Shown here in pieces: positions 1 to 8,325 of a stretch of DNA of 44,282 nucleotides. A program made the translations under genes and the position numbers. Position 1 is the first letter of the stretch, and each line of letters starts with the position of its first letter. This DNA is from RDXT01 sp033765305. GTDB lineage: Bacteria > Bacteroidota > Bacteroidia > J057. The notes beneath the pieces are model-generated. The model saw only the letters and a program-made list of their open reading frames with translations, was not told the DNA's origin and made no database searches. The stretch is taken from positions 1-44,282 of the forward strand of contig JANRID010000027.1 of the NCBI GenBank assembly GCA_033765305.1, read 5' to 3'.

Positions 1-2896
1 GCACGCGCTCCTCGTTCAGCAGGCGCTGGCTGTCCGGGAACGGATAGGTGCGGTTGGAGAGGAAGATAAACACCAGATCGGCTTCGGGATCTACCCATAC
101 GCAGGTGCCGGTGAACCCGGTATGCCCGTAGGCGGCTGGCGACACATAGCGGGAGCCGGGGCCTGCGCCCGGATCGCCGGGTTCGGGCTTGTCCCATCCC
201 AGGCCTCTGCGGCTGGAGGCCAGCTGCCGGGAGGTGAAATAGCCGATGGTCTGGGCGGAGAAATACTGGCGGTCGCCGTAGAAGCCGCCGTTTTTGATCA
301 TCAGCATCAGCTTGGCGAGGTCGTACACATTCGAGAACAGGCCGGCATGGCCGGCCACCCCGCCGAGCATGGCCGCCGAAGGATCGTGCACATAGCCTTG
401 CAGGACGGCATGCCGCCAGAGGGTATCGGCCTCGGTCGGCGGGCAGTGCGCCGCATAGCCTTTTTCGCCGGGATTGAACCAGGTGCGGCTCATGCCGAGC
501 GGCGCATAAAAGAGGCGTGCGCAGAGCTCGTCGAGCGGCTCGCCGGAGATGGCTTCCATCATCCGCCCGAGCAGCATCATGCCCAGGTCGCTGTAGCGCA
601 TCACGGGCTTGTAGAGCTGCATATCGCGGATGGTGTTCCACACCAGCCGCTGCACGGAGTCGGTGGCATACATCGACGGGCCGACGGGGATGCGGAACTG
701 CGCATCGGGGCGGTACTGGTAGATGGCCGGATCCGGGATATGGCGTTGGCGGTCGAGGTAGGTTCGGTGGTGGAAGATGCCGCCGGAAGCCAGGCCGGAG
801 GTGTGCTGCAGGAACTGGCGGGCGGTCAGCGCGGCTTTATTGCTGCCGGCGAAGGCTGGCAGATACTGCTCCAGCGGCGCATCGAGCGAGAGGATGCCCT
901 GCTCGGCGTAATGCATGGCGCAGAGGGTCGTAGCCGCCACCTTCGTGACTGAGGCAAGGTCGTAGGCATGCAGGGCCGGATCGATATCCAGGCCCTGCGG
1001 GCCGTAATCGGAGCGGCCGATGCCGCGCACATAGACGATATCGGTGCCGCGCAGCACAAGCACTTCGCAGCCGGGCATGGCGCCGCGCGCAATATAGCTC
1101 TGGGCGATGCTGTCGATGCCCGCGAGGGTATGGCGGTCCAGCCCCCGCTCTTCGGGCAATGCGAAGCCGAAACGCACCGGCACAGGCTGCATGATGCCGT
1201 AGCCTTCGCGGAGTTCCGCCGAAACCGTGACCGGCAGCCGGCCCGTGAGCGGCTTGCCGCCGAAGAGCGCAGCGGCAGCGGCAGCCTGGGCCGCCGGATC
1301 CGGGTCATAGGCCAGCAGCACAGCCTGGGGGGCCGGCAGGTGCTGCAGGGCATAGGGGTTGCCGAAGAGCGTCAGTGCCACCTCGCGCCCGGGCGCGCTG
1401 AGCGCGCTGCACAGCTGGCTGGCTGCCTGCGTAACGCCGTAATTGCCTGCCGGGCGGTTGTTGAGGTCGAACAGCCCGACAATGACCGTATTGAAGGACC
1501 GGATCTGTTCCAGCAGCCGGTCTCGCTCCGCGGCCGAGCAGTCTTTGCGCAGGTAAAACGGCGTCACCTGCGCGTACATCGCCAGCCCGCGCTCGAAGGC
1601 ATTTCCGCTGCCGCCGCCGATCTGCACGTAGGCGATGCTGCGGGCTTCGAGATGCTGAAAGGGGATGAGGCGCGCCTCGTTGCGCGCGAGGGTCAGGGCA
1701 GACTCGAAGAGCTGCTTGCGGAGAATTTCGTATTCGACCGTGTACAGATCCTGCACCAGGCCAGCCTCGGGAATGGGCGACCAGCGGTGCAGCCCCAGGC
1801 GGCGCTTGGCTGCCAGCACCCGCATCAGGTGCGCGTCGAGCTGGTCTTCGGTGAGGCGCTGCTGCCGCAGGGCATTGCGGACTGCCTCGAAGGCGGCGGG
1901 CAGGTCTTCGGGCATCAGCAGCAGATCGCTGCCGGCCAGCAGGGCGAGCAGGGCCGCTTCGCCGTTGGGATGCTCGCGGGATACGCCTTTCATATTCAGC
2001 GCATCCGTCACGATCAGCCCGTCAAAGCGCAGGCTGTCGCGGAGGATTTCCTGCACGATGCGGGGAGAAAGCGAGGCGGCCTGACGGGGCGCCGGATCGA
2101 GCGCGGGCACATGCAGGTGGCCGATCATCACAGAACTGGCCCCGCCCTGGATCAGGCGGTAAAACGGGTAGAGCTCCAGCGTATCGAGCCGCTCGATGCC
2201 GTGGGGAATCAGCGGAAGGTCCAGGTGGGAATCGGTCTCGGTATCGCCGTGGCCGGGGAAATGCTTGATGGCCGTCATCACCCCGTGATCCTCCATGCCG
2301 CGCATGAGCATCCAGGCTTTGCGGGCGACATTGAACTTGTTTTCCCCGAAGGAGCGGAAATTGATGACGGGATTGCGGGCGTTGTTGTTGACGTCGGCGA
2401 CGGGGGCAAAATTGTACTGCACCCCGGTTCTCCGGAGCTGCCGGGCCATGACCTTGCCCATGCGGTACAGGAGGGAGTCGTCGGAAATGGCACCCAGCGC
2501 GATGTTGCGGGGAAAGCCGGGCGCGCTGTCGAGGCGCATGCTGAGCCCCCACTCGGCATCCTGGCCGATGAGCAGCGGGATACGCGATGCTTGCTGGTAG
2601 CGGTTGACGAGGCGCACCTGCTGGAGCGCATTGCCCTGCATGAAGATCAGGCCGCCGACGTGATACGCCCGGATGCTGCGTTCGAGCGCGGCGTAGTCGG
2701 CCTCGTCCCGGTTGGAATATGCCGCGATCATGAACAGCTGCCCGATCTTTTCATCGGGCGTCATGGTCTTCAGCACGCTGTCGGCCCAGAGGGCCGCTGC
2801 GACGCGGGACTGGGCAGCCAACGGCAGGCAGGCGGCGCCGGCAAGCGCCAGGAACATGAGCAGGCGGAGCGCCCGCGTCAGGGTGCAAGTCAACAC
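1..2896 (-). CDS. GH3 beta-N-acetylhexosaminidase fused to a beta-lactamase-family serine hydrolase (3' end outside window)
   Basis: The reading frame is open from a GTG at 2896 to the window edge, about 965 codons. From the GTG the N-terminus is a signal peptide (basic LTRALRLL, hydrophobic stretch, then PLAAQS); an ATG at 2857 would remove the basic part. The GH3 half has the NagZ-type loop KHFPGHGDT near residue 209 and the nucleophile segment DGLIVTDALNMKG near 300. The second half has the serine beta-lactamase SxxK as ASVTK near 650, a YSD in place of YxN near 770, and GHTGFTG near 925. In this family the GH3 domain removes GlcNAc from cell-wall fragments; the hydrolase half is thought to act on the peptide or another amide. 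The fusion is typical of Bacteroidota. Action in the periplasm or outer membrane is inferred from the signal peptide. Probably only the last few residues are missing. Confidence 0.93.
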   Translation of the reverse strand, partial: MLTCTLTRALRLLMFLALAGAACLPLAAQSRVAAALWADSVLKTMTPDEKIGQLFMIAAYSNRDEADYAALERSIRAYHVGGLIFMQGNALQQVRLVNRYQQASRIPLLIGQDAEWGLSMRLDSAPGFPRNIALGAISDDSLLYRMGKVMARQLRRTGVQYNFAPVADVNNNARNPVINFRSFGENKFNVARKAWMLMRGMEDHGVMTAIKHFPGHGDTETDSHLDLPLIPHGIERLDTLELYPFYRLIQGGASSVMIGHLHVPALDPAPRQAASLSPRIVQEILRDSLRFDGLIVTDALNMKGVSREHPNGEAALLALLAGSDLLLMPEDLPAAFEAVRNALRQQRLTEDQLDAHLMRVLAAKRRLGLHRWSPIPEAGLVQDLYTVEYEILRKQLFESALTLARNEARLIPFQHLEARSIAYVQIGGGSGNAFERGLAMYAQVTPFYLRKDCSAAERDRLLEQIRSFNTVIVGLFDLNNRPAGNYGVTQAASQLCSALSAPGREVALTLFGNPYALQHLPAPQAVLLAYDPDPAAQAAAAAALFGGKPLTGRLPVTVSAELREGYGIMQPVPVRFGFALPEERGLDRHTLAGIDSIAQSYIARGAMPGCEVLVLRGTDIVYVRGIGRSDYGPQGLDIDPALHAYDLASVTKVAATTLCAMHYAEQGILSLDAPLEQYLPAFAGSNKAALTARQFLQHTSGLASGGIFHHRTYLDRQRHIPDPAIYQYRPDAQFRIPVGPSMYATDSVQRLVWNTIRDMQLYKPVMRYSDLGMMLLGRMMEAISGEPLDELCARLFYAPLGMSRTWFNPGEKGYAAHCPPTEADTLWRHAVLQGYVHDPSAAMLGGVAGHAGLFSNVYDLAKLMLMIKNGGFYGDRQYFSAQTIGYFTSRQLASSRRGLGWDKPEPGDPGAGPGSRYVSPAAYGHTGFTGTCVWVDPEADLVFIFLSNRTYPFPDSQRLLNEERV

Positions 2897-2931
2897 GAAA
2901 GCAAGGATTGAATGACGTCTGCGGAACGAGT

Positions 2932-2964
2932 CAAAAACTACGGAACATCGGGCAAATGCCCAAA
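2932..2964 (-). promoter_or_regulatory. Bacteroidota-type promoter for the GH3/beta-lactamase gene
   Basis: On the minus strand TTTG (2964-2961) is followed after 20 bp by TAGTTTTT (2940-2933), close to the -33 TTTG / -7 TAnnTTTG consensus. Transcription would start near 2925, giving a leader of about 30 nt before the GTG at 2896. Confidence 0.5.
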
Positions 2965-3005
2965 TTATTATTTCAAAAACTGGAATATGCACGCTGTTTT
3001 TCTGC

Positions 3006-3044
3006 AAAAATCACGGCGGAGCCTGCATTGAGCAGGCTCCGCCG
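3006..3044 (-). terminator. Rho-independent terminator after the ThuA/sugar dehydrogenase gene
   Basis: A 13-bp perfect stem (3014-3026 with 3032-3044) encloses a 5-nt loop. On the minus strand it is followed by TGA and five T residues. It lies 23 bp past the stop at 3067 and insulates the GH3 gene from read-through. Confidence 0.8.
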
Positions 3045-3066
3045 CCGTGTTGCCCGGTGTATTCCG

Positions 3067-6000
3067 CTATTTTCCGGCAAATTCAATCCAGTCGAGCCCG
3101 CCGAAGAGCTTGCCTTCCGGGCCCTCGAAGCGCACGAAGAGATCATGGCGTCCTGAAACCGGCTTCAGGCTCAGCGGGATGTCGCGCCAGGGGATGTCGA
3201 AGCCAGTCAGCTCGGTGCGGGGGCCGGGCGGAATGACTGCCGTGCCGATCACCGGCCCGTCTGGCGCATCGATGCTGAAGATGAGGCGCCCGCCGGCGAA
3301 GGAGCCGAAGCGCAGCGTTGCCGAGGCGATGCCGGTGAGATCCAGCCCGTCGTAGCGGAGCATGCCCCCGCCGAAGGAAGCCATGGTGGCGATGTCGCGG
3401 TTTTCGCCCAGGGTAAAGAGCTCCAGGTCCTGCGCAGCACTGTGCCGCTCGGCCTCCAGGCGGGGATGGCTGAGCAGCAAGGTCTTGCGGGAGGTGACCG
3501 GAGGCAGGCCGTTGGCGCCGCGGTCGGTGTAGGTGACCGCCAGCAGATAGGCGCCGCCGGGCTGATGCTCGCCGGCCAGGTCCGGCGTCAGGACGCCTTT
3601 GAGCGGCAGCGACACGTCCGAAGACAGCGACAGGATGTATCTGACCATCTCTCCGATTTCCGCCTGCGTATGCTGCGGATGGCCGGGCATGAGCGCATCG
3701 CCCCAGTTGCCGCCGCCGCCCTGGTAGATTTTCTGCACAAGCATGGCCGAAGCGCCGGCCTGGCCGGCATAGCGCCGGGCCACCTCCACGTAGGCAGGCC
3801 CCGCCGACTGGCGGTCGATGGCGTGGCAGGACATGCAGTCGCTGCCCTGGATCAGCTGCCAGCCTTTGAGGTATTTGAGCGAGGCCGCGTGGTCGGCCGA
3901 TTTCTGGCCGCCCAGCAGCGCCTCGGCATCCTCCGGATGGTCGGCATGCAGCCAGACGACGGAGACGCTCCGGTCCTGCACGCCGCCGGCGGCGGCATCT
4001 TCCGCATCCTCCACCTGCACCTCGTAGGGAATGCTGCCGAAGAAGAAGGACTGGTTGCCGCCGCTGCGGATCGTGATGCGGGGCGGCGCATTGCCCACGC
4101 GCACGGTCTGCTGCCGCACGGAGCGGCTGCCGGCGCGGTCGGTCGCGCGGAGGGTGATCTGGTATTCGCCCGGCTCGGTGTAGGTGAAGCTGGCCTCCGG
4201 GCCGGAGGCGTCCGTCGCCAGGCTGTCGCGGAAGGACCATTCGAAGCGCAGCGAATCGTCCGGGTCGAGGTCGTAGGAGCCTGCTGCCGAGACGTGCACC
4301 GTGTGCGGCAGCCCGCCTGCCGGCGCATCGATCCGGATTTCCGGCAGCGGTGCGCGGTTGCCGGCGGCATAGGTGATGCGGACCAGCCGGGCTTCGGCAT
4401 TTTTCATGAAATAATCTTTCCCGTACTCCAGGATATAGAGCGCGCCGTCGGGGCCAAACTCCATGTCGATTGGCTTGGAGAGGGGCATTTTGGGCAAAAA
4501 GGGCTCGATCTGGGTCAGATCGCCCGCCGAATCCATCGAAACCACCCGGATCCAGCTTCGGGCCCATTCATAGATGAAGAGCTTCCCTTCGAAATACGCC
4601 GGAAAAGCCACCGGCGACTGCTGGAACTGCGCGGTGCGGTGGTACACGGGGCCTGCCATGGCGCTGCTGGAGCCCTGTTCCAGCATGGGAAAGCGGCGGA
4701 ACTGCTGCTTGGGATAATAGATAAAGGCAGGCTGCGCCGGCGGCAGCTGCTGAGCGCCGGTATTGAAGGGCGAGCGGTTGGCCGGGGCAGCGGGATCGAA
4801 ATAGGCGCCGACCGCATCGGTCGCGAAGTCGCGCTCGCGGAAGGCGCGGTTGGGGCCGACGAAATAGGGCCAGCCGAAGAATCCCGGCGCCCGACACTGG
4901 TTGACCTCGTCGTAGGTTTCGGGGCCGTATTTGCCCGGAAAGGCATTGTCCGGCCCTACATCGCCCCAGTACAGCCAGCCCGTCTGCTGGTCGATGGAAA
5001 TCCGGAAGGGATTGCGCATGCCCATCGCGTAGATCTCCGGCCGGCCCTGCGAGCCGTCTTTGGGAAACATATTGCCGTCCGGAATGGTGTAGCTGCCGTA
5101 TTTGTTGGGCTTGATTCTCAGCACCTTGCCCCGCAGGTCCTGGGTATTGGCCGAAGATTTCTGGGCATCGAAGGCCGAGCGCCCCGGACGGGTGTCGATG
5201 GGCGCGTAGCCGTCGGATTCCTGGGGGCTGGTATTGTCGCCGGTGGAGAGGTAGAGCGACCCGTCGGGGCCCCAGGCCAGCGAACCGCCTGAGTGGCAGC
5301 AGGTTTCGCGCTGCACAGGCACTTCAAGCACGATCTTTTCCGATGCGAGGATGATGGAATCGGTGCCAGCCATCGTGAAGCGGGAGAGGTACTGCATGCC
5401 CTTGTCGCAGGGCGGGGAGTAGTACAGATAGAGGTAGTGATTGCGGCCGAAGTCCGGGTCGATGGTAATGCCGAGCAGGCCGTCCTCGTAGTTGCCGGTG
5501 GTGCAGACCTCGAAGGTTGCGAGCACGCGGGTGGTTTTGGTTTCGGGGTCGTAGCGCTTCATGGCGCCGCGCCGCTCGATGAAGATCACGCTGAGGTCGG
5601 GCATGACGACCAGCTCCATGGGCTCGTCGAGCTGATCGGACAGGACCCATCGGGTAAAGCGGCTCGAATCGGGGGCCAATGCGGTGCGGATGCGGGCGGT
5701 ATCGTAGGCATTGCTGCCGGCGAGCTGCTCCAGGGCGCGGAGCAGCTCCGCACCGAAGCCGGGCTGGCGGCAGTCGTCCGCCTCCACCGCTGCGCTGCCT
5801 GCGTGCCCGCCGTCGTAGGCCCGGACGCCGAAGCGGCCTTCGCCAGGCTGGTCGGCCACCGTCACCGCGCGGAACTCCTGCGGCACCGTATCCGCCATGC
5901 CGATCGGCTCGTACCAGGGCCAGGTGTAGGGGCGGGTCAGGGGCGAATTGAGGGCCAGCAGGCCGCCGCCGGCCTGGACATAGGCCATGACCGAGGTCTG

Positions 6001-6285
6001 GTTCTGCGCTGTGAAGGAATCCGTCTGCGCCTCCAGCAGCACGACTGCCGAATACGGCAGCAGCGAATCGAGCTGCAGGGCCTTGCGGCGGGTGGTAAAC
6101 TCGACCGTCCAGGACGGGCCGGCGGAGGCCAGCTGCTCCCGCAGCGCAGCGGCAGCGGGCAGCGATTCGCGGGCCGAGTCGGTAAAGACGAGCACCCGGC
6201 GGGAAGACCGGACGATTGGGGACGGTTTTTCCCCGCAGGCCGCCCACAGGAAGAGGGCGGCGCAGATCAGCAGACAAGTACGCAT
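3067..6285 (-). CDS. ThuA / PQQ-dependent sugar dehydrogenase-type propeller / PKD / cytochrome c / CBM multidomain lipoprotein
   Basis: 1072 aa. The N-terminus MRTCLLICAALFLWAACGE reads as a lipoprotein signal with the lipidated Cys at 17. Domains in order: ThuA-like (about 30-210, starting RRVLVFTD); a glucose/sorbosone dehydrogenase-type beta-propeller (about 215-640); a PKD domain (about 650-735); a class I cytochrome c with haem motif CMSCH at 817-821 and a possible Met ligand in LMPGHPQ near 866; and a C-terminal CBM6-like beta-sandwich (about 940-1072). This architecture recurs in Bacteroidota. By family, the propeller would oxidise a sugar and pass electrons to the haem, at the outer membrane or periplasm; the substrate cannot be read from the sequence. 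The start is the ATG at 6285, because an upstream in-frame extension would put 35 residues before the signal. A single-gene unit. Confidence 0.9.
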   Translation of the reverse strand: MRTCLLICAALFLWAACGEKPSPIVRSSRRVLVFTDSARESLPAAAALREQLASAGPSWTVEFTTRRKALQLDSLLPYSAVVLLEAQTDSFTAQNQTSVMAYVQAGGGLLALNSPLTRPYTWPWYEPIGMADTVPQEFRAVTVADQPGEGRFGVRAYDGGHAGSAAVEADDCRQPGFGAELLRALEQLAGSNAYDTARIRTALAPDSSRFTRWVLSDQLDEPMELVVMPDLSVIFIERRGAMKRYDPETKTTRVLATFEVCTTGNYEDGLLGITIDPDFGRNHYLYLYYSPPCDKGMQYLSRFTMAGTDSIILASEKIVLEVPVQRETCCHSGGSLAWGPDGSLYLSTGDNTSPQESDGYAPIDTRPGRSAFDAQKSSANTQDLRGKVLRIKPNKYGSYTIPDGNMFPKDGSQGRPEIYAMGMRNPFRISIDQQTGWLYWGDVGPDNAFPGKYGPETYDEVNQCRAPGFFGWPYFVGPNRAFRERDFATDAVGAYFDPAAPANRSPFNTGAQQLPPAQPAFIYYPKQQFRRFPMLEQGSSSAMAGPVYHRTAQFQQSPVAFPAYFEGKLFIYEWARSWIRVVSMDSAGDLTQIEPFLPKMPLSKPIDMEFGPDGALYILEYGKDYFMKNAEARLVRITYAAGNRAPLPEIRIDAPAGGLPHTVHVSAAGSYDLDPDDSLRFEWSFRDSLATDASGPEASFTYTEPGEYQITLRATDRAGSRSVRQQTVRVGNAPPRITIRSGGNQSFFFGSIPYEVQVEDAEDAAAGGVQDRSVSVVWLHADHPEDAEALLGGQKSADHAASLKYLKGWQLIQGSDCMSCHAIDRQSAGPAYVEVARRYAGQAGASAMLVQKIYQGGGGNWGDALMPGHPQHTQAEIGEMVRYILSLSSDVSLPLKGVLTPDLAGEHQPGGAYLLAVTYTDRGANGLPPVTSRKTLLLSHPRLEAERHSAAQDLELFTLGENRDIATMASFGGGMLRYDGLDLTGIASATLRFGSFAGGRLIFSIDAPDGPVIGTAVIPPGPRTELTGFDIPWRDIPLSLKPVSGRHDLFVRFEGPEGKLFGGLDWIEFAGK

Positions 6286-6304
6286 AGTCCTTTCACAGAG
6301 GCAT

Positions 6305-6312
6305 CCAAGATA
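6305..6312 (-). promoter_or_regulatory. -7 element for the ThuA/sugar dehydrogenase gene
   Basis: TATCTTGG on the minus strand matches the TATCTT-type -7 boxes seen elsewhere in this window. It lies 19 bp upstream of the ATG at 6285. No convincing -33 TTG is at the right spacing. Confidence 0.35.
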
Positions 6313-6455
6313 CGCAAAGCAGCCGGAACTGCGCCAGGTCAACGATTGCGCAGGCGCTTTGTTCCGGGCGCGCCGGAGGCCCTGCGGCATAAACCGATGG
6401 AGAACCCAGGTTCTGCCGTATCTTAAGCTGGCGCATGCGCATCATGATCTGCTGT

Positions 6456-7046
6456 ATGAAACCGGAGGTATTGCATCATCAGACCTATGAAACCTATCTG
6501 GCCCTCACCGCGCAGGGAACAGAAAAATACGAGTTTCACGACGGCATGATTACCGCGATGGCAGGCGGAAGCCTGGAGCATGGGCAAATCGCCATGAACG
6601 CCGGCATCGCATTGGGCAGCGCACTCCTGCGGGCAGGGGCTTCCTGCATCCTCTTCAGCAGCGATGTAAAAATCTGGATCGGCCAGACCCGGCGGAGCTA
6701 TTATCCGGATCTCTCCGTCACCTGCGATCCCCCTGAGCGCAGCGAGCAGGACCCGCATGCGCTGACCAATCCTGTGCTGATTCTCGAAGTGCTGTCCGAA
6801 AGCACCGAAGCATTCGACCGCTGCAGCAAGTTCAACCACTACCGGGAACTTCCCTCGCTGCGTGAATATGTGCTGCTCAGCCAGTCCGCCGCCCAGGCCG
6901 ATCTCTACTACCGCACGCATGCAGGCGGCAGCGCCTGGGAAATCTCCAGCGCCGAAGGGCTGGCCTCGGAGGTGCATCTCAAGTCCCTGCGCATCCGCGT
7001 CCCGATGCGGGAACTGTACCGGCTGGTGCCCGGCATCGACATCTGA
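6456..7046 (+). CDS. Uma2 family (DUF820) putative restriction endonuclease-fold protein
   Basis: 196 aa from ATG 6456 (MKPEVLHHQTYETYLAL); an ATG at 6435 adds seven residues. The Uma2 hallmarks are present: LTAQGTEKYEFHDGMITAMAGGS near the start, YYPDLSVTCDPP in the middle (the Asp of the PD-(D/E)xK fold), LILEVLSESTEAFDR (Glu of the ExK-like pair) and FNHYRELPSLREYVLLSQ. The family has a nuclease fold but mostly no demonstrated function; many-copy Uma2 genes are common in cyanobacteria and some Bacteroidota. A TATCTTAA -7-like box at 6419-6426 would give a very short leader. The next gene downstream is the DUF4143 ATPase on the same strand, separated by a repeat-rich spacer of 70 bp. Confidence 0.88.
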   Translation: MKPEVLHHQTYETYLALTAQGTEKYEFHDGMITAMAGGSLEHGQIAMNAGIALGSALLRAGASCILFSSDVKIWIGQTRRSYYPDLSVTCDPPERSEQDPHALTNPVLILEVLSESTEAFDRCSKFNHYRELPSLREYVLLSQSAAQADLYYRTHAGGSAWEISSAEGLASEVHLKSLRIRVPMRELYRLVPGIDI

Positions 7047-7064
7047 GGCCGGCGGACGATTCAA

Positions 7065-7109
7065 ACAAAAATATCAGATATTTTTATGTATTTTTACAAA
7101 AATATCTGA
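7065..7109 (+). promoter_or_regulatory. AT-rich operator-like repeat before the DUF4143 ATPase gene
   Basis: The arms TCAGATATTTTT (7074-7085) and AAAAATATCTGA (7098-7109) form a perfect 12-bp inverted repeat around a 12-nt centre that itself holds GTA-TTTT-TAC. The left arm is also part of a self-palindrome, AAAAATAT-CAG-ATATTTTT (7067-7085). ACAAAAATATC occurs as a direct repeat at 7065-7075 and 7096-7106, 31 bp apart, about three helical turns. It ends 7 bp before the start codon, so a bound dimer would block transcription or initiation. No T-tract follows, which argues against a terminator. Confidence 0.6.
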
Positions 7110-7116
7110 CCAAGCC

Positions 7117-8325
7117 ATGTTCCGGCGGAAACAATACGAGTTGCTCCGGGCCCATCTGCCCAAGCGGGAGCACAGCATCCTGGCCGGTGCGCGCCAGACC
7201 GGCAAATCCACCCTGCTGAAGCAGCTGCAGCAAGCGCTGGCAGAGGAAGGAACCCCGCATGCCTTCCTGAATCTGGAGCGGAAAGACCTGCTGCTTGAAC
7301 TCAACCAGAGTCCTGAGCACGTGTTCAAATACCTGCCCGGCGGACAGCATGGCCAGCGGGCTGTCGTGCTGATCGATGAAATCCAGTATCTCGAAGATCC
7401 CGCTCATTTTCTCAAACTCCTGTACGACGAGCATGCAGACCGCCTCAAAATTGTAGCAACCGGCAGCAGCGCGTTCTATCTGGACCGCCAGTTCCGGGAC
7501 TCGCTGGCCGGGCGGAAAAAGCTCTTTGAGCTTCCCACCCTCGACTTCGAGGAATTTCTGCACTTCACCGGCCGGGACCCCTTGCTGCAGGACCTGCTGC
7601 GGCTTCGGTCCGGCGAGCTGGAGCGCTCGCCGCTGGAATCGCAGCTCTGGGCAGCGCTCGAAACCTACATCACCTGGGGCGGCTACCCTGCCGTCGTCCT
7701 GGAGCCTGACATCCGGGAGCGCGAGGAGCGGCTGCGGGATCTGCGCGATTCGTTTGTCAAACAGGATATCCTCGAAGCAGGCATCGCCGACGAAACCCGG
7801 TTTTATCAGCTGATGATCCTGCTCGCGGGGCAGACAGGCAGTCTGGTCAACCTCAGCGAAATTGCAAATACCCTGCGCATGAGCGGGAACCAGGCCGAGG
7901 AATATCTGTATGTGCTCCAGACCTGCTTTCACCTCCGTCTGCTCCGGCCTTTTTTCCAGAATCTCCGGAAAGAGCTGACCAAAATGCCCAAGGCATTCTT
8001 CCAGGATTTGGGAATGCGCAATGTGCTGATCGGCTACTTTGCTCCCGTCAGCCAGCGGGCCGACAAGGGCGCACTGCTCGAAAACTATGTATTCCGGCGG
8101 CTGAGCGAACGCATTCCGGAGGAGTCGCTGCGCTTCTGGCGCACGGCGGACGGCCAGGAAGTAGATTTTGTGGCGGTGCATCCGGTGGAGCCGGGCCAGG
8201 CATTCGAGGTCAAATTCAGCCCGGCTGAGGTGCATCCGGCCCGCTACCGGAAATTCACCGATGCCTATCCTGCATTCAGCCTGCAGTTTCTGAGCTGGCG
8301 GGATCCCGCGCTGCTCCGGCTATGA
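7117..8325 (+). CDS. AAA_14 / DUF4143 ATP-binding protein
   Basis: 402 aa from ATG 7117, chosen because the conserved family N-terminus (MFRRKQYELLRAHL) begins there. Walker A is GARQTGKST (24-32) and Walker B is LIDEIQ (85-90), followed by a sensor-like ATGSSAFYL. A winged-helix middle (about 245-300) precedes the C-terminal DUF4143 region, whose WRTADGQEVDFVAV and AFEVKFSP segments have the D...ExK spacing of the PD-(D/E)xK fold. These proteins are widespread, often in many copies, and usually have no known role; links to toxin-antitoxin or defence functions are suggestions only. The 3' end overlaps the convergent AraC-type gene by 6 bp. Confidence 0.92.
   Translation: MFRRKQYELLRAHLPKREHSILAGARQTGKSTLLKQLQQALAEEGTPHAFLNLERKDLLLELNQSPEHVFKYLPGGQHGQRAVVLIDEIQYLEDPAHFLKLLYDEHADRLKIVATGSSAFYLDRQFRDSLAGRKKLFELPTLDFEEFLHFTGRDPLLQDLLRLRSGELERSPLESQLWAALETYITWGGYPAVVLEPDIREREERLRDLRDSFVKQDILEAGIADETRFYQLMILLAGQTGSLVNLSEIANTLRMSGNQAEEYLYVLQTCFHLRLLRPFFQNLRKELTKMPKAFFQDLGMRNVLIGYFAPVSQRADKGALLENYVFRRLSERIPEESLRFWRTADGQEVDFVAVHPVEPGQAFEVKFSPAEVHPARYRKFTDAYPAFSLQFLSWRDPALLRL

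Noticed and set aside
968..2911. A 647-codon open frame on the plus strand over the GH3 gene
   Set aside because: It lacks any domain sense and lies opposite a clear GH3/beta-lactamase frame; a by-product of GC-rich third codon positions.
3442..5292. A 616-codon plus-strand frame opposite the ThuA/propeller gene
   Set aside because: Shadow of the real minus-strand frame; low-complexity composition.
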